Shown one piece after another: positions 14,785 through 19,897 of a stretch of DNA of 19,897 bases. A model generated the notes under the pieces. That model was given only the letters and a program-made list of their open reading frames with translations, ran no database searches and had not been told where the DNA came from. Source of the DNA: CALMFQ01 sp964495595 (GTDB lineage Bacteria; Pseudomonadota; Gammaproteobacteria; Burkholderiales; SCOH01); contig CAZBWH010000060.1 in the NCBI GenBank assembly GCA_964495595.1, forward strand, positions 1 through 19,897, read 5' to 3'. Both the position numbers and the translations under genes were made by a program. Each line of letters starts with the position of its first letter. Positions within the stretch are counted from its first letter, which is position 1.

Positions 14785-15423
14785 GTGCAACGCCCCTGCC
14801 CTCAGCAGCATCGGCCCATCTACCGGTGGACGCTGCTGATCTTGCTGCTTACCGTGCTCGGCCTGTCTGGCAACCGGGCGCAAGCGGATTCGCCCGGCCC
14901 TTACGGCAAGGTCAAGGTGGCGACCTATGACTTGCCGCTGACGACCATTACCGCGCTCAACGAGTCGGTAGCCCGACAGCGTGAGCCCGGTGGCCACCCG
15001 CTGTACGCGCTGACCCGTGAATGGCAGGGCGAGCCATTCAGCCCGCTGCCGGACGGCAACCCGTACCGGATGGTGATCCAGGTCAGCGGCCGGGTGTTGA
15101 GCCATGACGAAGTCGTTACCCGCTGGCAGCCGATGTGGAATAACCGCGGCCCGCTGATGGGTAGCATTCGCAAGCTGAATGCCACCGCCGGCGACCTGAT
15201 TCGCATCGAGGGCGCCTCACCACCGGTCAGTTTCAAGTCGCACGAACCGGTCACCCCAGTGCTCGGACTGACCGAGGCCCGGAATATCGAGCTGATTGCA
15301 GTCAAGATCGAAATCTGGTCTGGCTTTGGCCAATCCGGCTGGAGCGACTCCTGGTTTGTCTGGATTCCGCTGCTGACCGGACTGCTGTTTCTCGCTTTCC
15401 GCATCTGGAGCCGCAGCCAATGA
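14785..15423 (+). CDS. Unrecognised exported protein with a C-terminal membrane anchor
   Basis: I do not recognise this 212-residue protein. The GTG start at 14785 is chosen because an AGGA lies about ten bases upstream and it places a signal sequence at the N-terminus: basic residues at 10-14, hydrophobic 15-27, and a likely cut after AQA (residue 34). The middle part (35-185) would then be periplasmic. Near the C-terminus a hydrophobic segment (about 189-207, WFVWIPLLTGLLFLAFRIW) ends in SRSQ, giving a membrane anchor with a short positive cytoplasmic tail. Aromatic and charged residues are well mixed, and codon use looks like that of its neighbours, so it is probably a real gene. Placement 58 bases after pilZ suggests the same operon and perhaps an envelope or pilus role, but that is inference. 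An earlier in-frame ATG at 14653 lies inside pilZ and is unlikely. Confidence 0.65.
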   Translation: MQRPCPQQHRPIYRWTLLILLLTVLGLSGNRAQADSPGPYGKVKVATYDLPLTTITALNESVARQREPGGHPLYALTREWQGEPFSPLPDGNPYRMVIQVSGRVLSHDEVVTRWQPMWNNRGPLMGSIRKLNATAGDLIRIEGASPPVSFKSHEPVTPVLGLTEARNIELIAVKIEIWSGFGQSGWSDSWFVWIPLLTGLLFLAFRIWSRSQ

Positions 15424-15453
15424 CGCGGCTATCCTGTCGCCACGTCGACACGT

Positions 15454-15459
15454 TATAAT
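15454..15459 (+). promoter_or_regulatory. Perfect -10 box upstream of maeB
   Basis: TATAAT matches the sigma-70 -10 consensus exactly. The -35 region 16-18 bases upstream is weak (around ATCCTG). Transcription would start near 15466, giving a leader of about 32 bases before the maeB start at 15498. Confidence 0.5.
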
Positions 15460-15497
15460 CACCGGTTTTCCGCTCACCGTTTTTGCAGGAGCATCCC

Positions 15498-17777
15498 ATG
15501 GATGAAGAGTTGCGCCGCAGCGCGCTGGAGTATCACCTGTTTCCCAAGCCCGGCAAGATCCAGGTTGCCCCGACCAAGCCGCTGGCCAGCCAGCGCGATC
15601 TGGCGCTGGCCTACTCGCCAGGCGTGGCGGCTGCCTGCGATGCCATCGTCGAAGACCCGGCCAACGCACGCAAATACACCGCTCGCGGCAATCTCGTAGC
15701 AGTCATTTCCAACGGCACGGCCGTGCTGGGACTGGGTGACATCGGCCCGCTGGCCGGCAAGCCGGTGATGGAAGGCAAAGGCGTACTGTTCAAGAAATTC
15801 GCCGGTATTGATGTATTCGATATCGAAGTCGACGAGAAAGACCCGCAAAAGCTGGTGGATATCATCGCTGCGCTGGAGCCTACCTTTGGTGGCATCAACC
15901 TGGAAGACATCAAGGCGCCGGAGTGCTTTTTCGTTGAAAAGCAATTGCGCGACCGGATGAAAATCCCGGTATTCCACGACGATCAGCACGGCACCGCCAT
16001 CATCACTGCCGCAGCGGTCTTGAACGGCCTGCGCATCGTTGGCAAGGACATCGCCAAGGTCAGGCTAGTGACCTCCGGTGCCGGCGCCGCTGCCGTTGCC
16101 TGCCTCGACCTGCTGGTGGCGCTGGGTGTGAAAATCGACAACGTGGTGATGTGCGACTCCAAGGGAGTGGTACACACCGCACGCGAAGACTGGGACCGCC
16201 TGGATGAATCGAAGCGCCGCTACGCCAAGGATACCGCCGCCCGCACCCTGAAGGATGCGCTGGTCGGCGCCGACATTTTCCTCGGCCTGTCCGGCCCCAA
16301 GCTGGTCACGCAGGAAATGGTCAAGGGCATGGGCGAGGCGCCGCTGATTCTGGCGCTGGCCAATCCGGAACCGGAAATCCTGCCCCCGCTGGCAAAAGAA
16401 GCGCGCCCGGATGCCATCATCTGCACCGGCCGCTCGGACTTCCCGAACCAGGTCAACAACGTCCTGTGCTTCCCGTTCATCTTCCGTGGCGCGCTTGACG
16501 TCGGCGCCACCACCATCAACGAAGAAATGAAGCTGGCCTGTGTGCGGGCGATTGCCGATCTGGCGATGGCCGAGCAGTCCGACGTGGTCGCCGATGCCTA
16601 CGTCGGCCAGACGCTGTCGTTCGGCCAGGATTACATCATTCCCAAGCCATTCGACCCGCGCCTGATCATCAAGATTGCGCCGGCGGTTGCCGAGGCAGCG
16701 ATGCAATCCGGCGTAGCCACCCGCCCGATTCAGGACATGGCAGCCTACCGTGAGGAACTGACCCAGTTCGTCTACAAGTCCAACCTGTTCATGAAGCCGG
16801 TGTTTTCGGCTGCCAAGCAGGGCAAAAAACGGGTGATCTACGCCGAAGGCGAAGATCAGCGTGTGCTGCATGCGGTGCAGGAAGTGGTTGATCAGGGCCT
16901 GGCACAACCGATCCTGATCGGCCGTCCGCATGTGATCGAGCAGCGCATCCAGAAACTGGGGCTGCGCATCCGCCCTGGCGTTGATTTCGAGCTGGTCAAC
17001 AACGAAAACGACCCCCGCTACCGCGACTATTCGCAGCTGTACTACGACATCATGCAGCGCCGTGGCATCAGCATCCAGTACGCACGCCGCGAAGTACGCC
17101 GCAAGACCACCCTGATCGGCTCGCTGATGCTGCGCCGGGGTGAGGCGGATGCAATGATCTGCGGCACCTTCGGCCAATACCGCCTGCATCTGGACTTTGT
17201 CGAACAGGTATTGGGCAACAAGCCCGGCGTGCAAACCTTTGCCGCCATGAACGCACTGATCCTGCCGCACGGCAACATTTTCATCGCCGATACCTACGTC
17301 AACGCCGACCCCACCGCCGAACAGCTGGCTGAAATCACCATTCAGGCAGCGGAAACCGTACGCCGCTTTGGCATTGCGCCGAAAATCGCGCTGTTGTCAC
17401 ATTCCAGCTTCGGCAGTGTCGATACCCCGTCGTCGCTGAAAATGCGCGAGGTGCTGCAGCTGCTGAGCCAGCGTGCGCCGGAACTGGAAGTCGAAGGCGA
17501 AATGCATGGTGACGCCGCGCTGTCTGGTGCCATCCGTGAGCAGGTGTTCCCGAACGCCCGCTTCAAGGGTGACGCCAACCTGCTGATCATGCCGACACTC
17601 GACGCCGCCAACATCAGCTTCAATCTGCTGAAAGTCAGCGCTGCCGACGGCGTGACCATTGGCCCGATCCTGCTGGGTTGCGCCAAGCCGGTACACATCC
17701 TGACCCCGACGGCCAGCGTGCGCCGGATCGTCAACATGACCGCGCTGTCGGTCGTGGATTGCAGCGTACAGGGCTGA
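15498..17777 (+). CDS. maeB: NADP-dependent malic enzyme MaeB (malic enzyme fused to phosphotransacetylase-like domain)
   Basis: This 759-residue cytoplasmic enzyme decarboxylates malate to pyruvate while reducing NADP, supplying NADPH and pyruvate from C4 acids. The malic enzyme part (about 1-425) has the tyrosine motif AYSPGVAAACDAI (38-50), GKPVMEGKGVLFKKFAGID (K94 region), the metal site FHDDQHGTAI (159-168), the nucleotide fold SGAGAAAVACL (193-203) and LANPEPEI. The C-terminal part (about 440-755) resembles phosphotransacetylase (VIYAEGEDQRV, IMPTLDAANISFNLL). In MaeB this domain is thought to be regulatory, binding acetyl-CoA, rather than catalytic. The length equals E. coli MaeB (759). 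The ATG at 15498 has AGGAG six bases upstream. It has its own promoter candidate and a terminator after it, so it is probably transcribed alone. Confidence 0.95.
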   Translation: MDEELRRSALEYHLFPKPGKIQVAPTKPLASQRDLALAYSPGVAAACDAIVEDPANARKYTARGNLVAVISNGTAVLGLGDIGPLAGKPVMEGKGVLFKKFAGIDVFDIEVDEKDPQKLVDIIAALEPTFGGINLEDIKAPECFFVEKQLRDRMKIPVFHDDQHGTAIITAAAVLNGLRIVGKDIAKVRLVTSGAGAAAVACLDLLVALGVKIDNVVMCDSKGVVHTAREDWDRLDESKRRYAKDTAARTLKDALVGADIFLGLSGPKLVTQEMVKGMGEAPLILALANPEPEILPPLAKEARPDAIICTGRSDFPNQVNNVLCFPFIFRGALDVGATTINEEMKLACVRAIADLAMAEQSDVVADAYVGQTLSFGQDYIIPKPFDPRLIIKIAPAVAEAAMQSGVATRPIQDMAAYREELTQFVYKSNLFMKPVFSAAKQGKKRVIYAEGEDQRVLHAVQEVVDQGLAQPILIGRPHVIEQRIQKLGLRIRPGVDFELVNNENDPRYRDYSQLYYDIMQRRGISIQYARREVRRKTTLIGSLMLRRGEADAMICGTFGQYRLHLDFVEQVLGNKPGVQTFAAMNALILPHGNIFIADTYVNADPTAEQLAEITIQAAETVRRFGIAPKIALLSHSSFGSVDTPSSLKMREVLQLLSQRAPELEVEGEMHGDAALSGAIREQVFPNARFKGDANLLIMPTLDAANISFNLLKVSAADGVTIGPILLGCAKPVHILTPTASVRRIVNMTALSVVDCSVQG

Positions 17778-17798
17778 TTACACCGCCCGTAGCCCATT

Positions 17799-17833
17799 GA
17801 CAAAGGGTGGCCGAGGCCACCCTTTGTTGTTGT
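17799..17833. terminator. Bidirectional terminator between maeB and the TPR glycosyltransferase gene
   Basis: Arms 17800-17812 and 17815-17827 are perfect 13-base inverted repeats (core AAAGGGTGGCC / GGCCACCCTTT). A T-rich tail with interspersed G follows on the plus strand. Only 22 bases separate the stop of maeB from it and 23 bases separate it from the stop of the convergent gene, so it can serve both. Confidence 0.8.
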
Positions 17834-17850
17834 GCCAGCGGTGTACTTGC

Positions 17851-19839
17851 CTACCCTGACACACTCGGTGAACGCTCACACCAGCGCCGGAAGCAATCGC
17901 GCAGAGTCTGCTCGAAACTCCGGCAAAAAGCTGCTTCATCCATGAGTGGCGACTGCCTGAGCCGATCGCGCAACCCCGTGCGGATCTCCGCCAGCCGCTC
18001 CGGATGAGCCGCCCAGTAACTCGCACGCTCAATGTAATCCTCCGGCGAATGGGCAATGAACTCGTCCAGGCCCAGCGGCCCGAGCAGGCTGACCCCGGTA
18101 CGTGCCCCCACCTTGCTACCGGCCATGGTTATCATCGGCACCCCCATCCACATACCGATAAAGCTGGTGGTAGCGCCGTTGAACGGGAACGGATCGAGCG
18201 CCAGATCGACGTGCCAGTGCAGTTGCAGAAACCGCGACATGTCGAGCCGGTTGTAAATCATCAACCGCTCCGGGTCGACACCGCGTTCGGCAAACTGATG
18301 CTTGACGTAATCAACCGATTCACGCGCACCCACAATGATCGCCAGCCGCGAGTCAGGCACCCGGCACAGCAATCTGGCCCACAAGTCGAGCACCTCGATA
18401 TTGAGCTTGATGAAGTTGTTGAACGAGCCAAAAGTGATGTAGCCATTCTTCAACGCTGGCAAGGGGCGCAGCTCCAGCTCGGCACCGGGGCGGAATACCC
18501 GGTAAACCGGCATCCGTACGACCTTCTCCACGAACAGCGACTCTGCTGCAGCATCCGGGCAGAAGTGCCGGTCGGTGAACGCGTAATCCATGGTGGCCAT
18601 GCCGGTCGTCGGGCCGTAACCGAGCCAGGTGACCTGCACCGGCGCCGGCGCACGGGCAAACACGGCCAGCCGGTGATAGGCGGTGTGCCCGCTCAGATCG
18701 ACCAGCACGTCGATCCGGTCCTCGCGGATCTGCTGGGCCAGTTGCTCATCGCTCAGTTTGTAAACGTCACGCCAGACATCGGCTTCCGTCTTCAGGCGCA
18801 CACTGATATGGTCGTCACGCGGAAAGTTGGCATAGCAGTAGACCGAAAAACGCTGCCGGTCATGCCCCAGCAGCAGCGGCTCGAAAAAATTGGTGACCGG
18901 ATGATCACGCAGGTCACCGGACACATAGCCGATACGCAACACCCGGTCCGGATCAGGAACGCATTCGGGATACTCCCGCGTGGCAGGCATGAACCGGGCC
19001 ACCCGCTCGCCAAACCGGCGATGCTCGGCCAGCCACGCCTGATCGGACAGCAGGCTCGAATAGTTGGTGGCAAACAGGTAGTCGGACAACAGCACCAGGT
19101 CATCGGGCGACACGGCCAGCGCCTCCCGGTAGGCGGCCAGGCACTCTTCGTGCCGCCCCAGCGTAAGCAACGATGCGCTCATGCCGTGATAAACCTTGGC
19201 CGGGTCGGCGCCGGCTGCCAGGGCCCGCTGGAATAACTGCATCGCCTCTTCGACGTGGTGATTGGTCCAGAACAATTGCCCCATTCCCAGCAGGGCGGGC
19301 AGAAACACCGGATTGACATCCAGCGCTTGCTGATACGCCGCCCTGGCCAGATCGCGATCATTCATCCGGTTGTGCGCCACATGGGCAATCAGCGTGTAGC
19401 TCGAATCGGGATGAGTATTGAGTGCAATCGCCTTTTCCAGACTGGCCACCACCCGCTCCGGCGCAGCACCCTGCGCCTCCTGGGCGATTGCCAGCCGGTA
19501 CCAGGCCTCGCCGGAACGCGGGTCAAGCTTGAGCACCTGCTGCATGCAGCTTTCCACCGTATCATGAGCCCCCAGTTTTTCGGCTGCCTCGGCCATAGCC
19601 ATCAGGATGTCGGGCGAAACCCGGCAGGCAAGCGATTGCTGAAAAGCCTCGAACGCCGACCGGTAATCCCCCCGGCCATAGCGGATCTGTCCCATCAGTC
19701 GCCAGCCGTCGGCGCTTAACGGCGTGCGGGCCAGGAATCCGCGCAGGCGGCCTTCTGCAGCATCGATCTGCTGTGTTGCCAACAACTGGCCGATCTGGGC
19801 CAGTTCAGCCTGCCCCCTGCCCGCAACCGGACGTTTCAT
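17851..19839 (-). CDS. TPR-containing O-GlcNAc-transferase-like (SPINDLY/GT41) glycosyltransferase
   Basis: This 662-residue protein probably transfers a sugar from a nucleotide-sugar donor to serine or threonine of a protein. Residues 1-270 are a string of about seven tetratricopeptide repeats (for example 42-75, 110-143 and 180-245), usually the acceptor-binding arm. The catalytic region (about 300-650) shows GT41 landmarks: RIGYVSGDLRDHPV (302-315, with H313 at the position of the conserved OGT histidine), DVLVDLSGHTAYHRL (377-391), PAPVQVTWLGYGPTTG (398-413), FGSFNNFIKLN (470-480, with K479 matching the UDP-binding lysine) and LDPFPFNGATTS (548-559), then WMGVPMIT (564-571). The start at 19839 has GAGGAGA seven bases upstream. 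In bacteria such genes often sit beside flagellin genes, but no target is visible here. Without export signals it acts in the cytoplasm. Confidence 0.92.
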   Translation of the reverse strand: MKRPVAGRGQAELAQIGQLLATQQIDAAEGRLRGFLARTPLSADGWRLMGQIRYGRGDYRSAFEAFQQSLACRVSPDILMAMAEAAEKLGAHDTVESCMQQVLKLDPRSGEAWYRLAIAQEAQGAAPERVVASLEKAIALNTHPDSSYTLIAHVAHNRMNDRDLARAAYQQALDVNPVFLPALLGMGQLFWTNHHVEEAMQLFQRALAAGADPAKVYHGMSASLLTLGRHEECLAAYREALAVSPDDLVLLSDYLFATNYSSLLSDQAWLAEHRRFGERVARFMPATREYPECVPDPDRVLRIGYVSGDLRDHPVTNFFEPLLLGHDRQRFSVYCYANFPRDDHISVRLKTEADVWRDVYKLSDEQLAQQIREDRIDVLVDLSGHTAYHRLAVFARAPAPVQVTWLGYGPTTGMATMDYAFTDRHFCPDAAAESLFVEKVVRMPVYRVFRPGAELELRPLPALKNGYITFGSFNNFIKLNIEVLDLWARLLCRVPDSRLAIIVGARESVDYVKHQFAERGVDPERLMIYNRLDMSRFLQLHWHVDLALDPFPFNGATTSFIGMWMGVPMITMAGSKVGARTGVSLLGPLGLDEFIAHSPEDYIERASYWAAHPERLAEIRTGLRDRLRQSPLMDEAAFCRSFEQTLRDCFRRWCERSPSVSG

Positions 19840-19860
19840 ATCGTGTCTCCTCGCTCTGGA

Positions 19861-19882
19861 TTGATCAGCCGTTCCTGATCAA
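19861..19882. other. Inverted repeat upstream of the TPR glycosyltransferase gene
   Basis: TTGATCAG (19861-19868) and CTGATCAA (19875-19882) are perfect inverted arms around a six-base loop, starting 21 bases before the start codon on the minus strand. It could be an operator or a weak RNA hairpin. On the minus strand two frames are open from the window edge and stop here (TGA at 19867-19865, or at 19881-19879), so an upstream gene may end inside this stretch. With so few codons visible I cannot decide. Confidence 0.4.
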
Positions 19883-19897
19883 CGCCGCTTTTTCAAT

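Noticed and set aside
16065..17270. 401-codon open frame antisense to maeB
   Set aside because: It lies wholly inside a strongly conserved gene, has no recognisable motif, and is the kind of shadow frame expected in GC-rich coding DNA.
18004..19236. 410-codon open frame antisense to the TPR glycosyltransferase gene
   Set aside because: It is rich in Q, H, R and G with no domain or membrane pattern, and it overlaps a gene with clear GT41 motifs on the other strand.

Overview
The window looks like chromosomal DNA of a GC-rich betaproteobacterium, probably of the order Neisseriales. The support is inference from gene order and protein flavour, not a database match: an mltG-tmk-holB-pilZ cluster, a two-domain MaeB malic enzyme, a ModE-ModABC locus with an extra molbindin, and a SPINDLY-type TPR glycosyltransferase. 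I saw no rRNA, tRNA, CRISPR array, phage gene or transposase gene.

Layout. At 1-381 (-) is the start of a GlpV-like ABC transporter binding protein that runs off the left edge. It is divergent from a LamB-type porin (738-1970, +) across a 356-base promoter region. A 64-bp near-perfect palindrome follows the porin, then a YihG-like PlsC-family acyltransferase (2137-3048, +). A ~143-bp MITE-like element with 20-bp inverted ends fills the gap to a molybdate locus: modE-modA-modB-modC (6552 down to 3192, -) and a divergent tandem-Mop molbindin (6729-7157, +), with a ModE-type palindrome between them. Next is a hemerythrin-GGDEF-EAL protein (7377-9389, +), converging on a MarR-family regulator (9416-9925, -). 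Between marR and the next gene there is a plus-strand hairpin with a T-tract that belongs to no gene and may end a small RNA. The NAD(P)HX repair enzyme Nnr (10053-11525, -) is divergent from mltG-tmk-holB-pilZ plus an unrecognised membrane protein (11649-15423, +). Then come maeB (15498-17777, +), a terminator, and a convergent TPR/O-GlcNAc-transferase-like gene (17851-19839, -).

How the genes work together. ModABC imports molybdate, ModE senses it and probably represses its own operon, and the extra Mop protein probably stores or buffers it. The tmk-holB-pilZ block joins dTMP phosphorylation, the replication clamp loader, and type IV pilus assembly. The hemerythrin-GGDEF-EAL protein would link oxygen or redox state to cyclic-di-GMP. 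The TPR glycosyltransferase is likely to modify a protein, and flagellin is the usual guess.

No large new system is evident. The best candidates for something undescribed are the orphan small-RNA-like unit beside marR (9939-10045), the MITE-like repeat (3049-3191), the palindromic repeat with a decayed second copy, and the unrecognised gene after pilZ.
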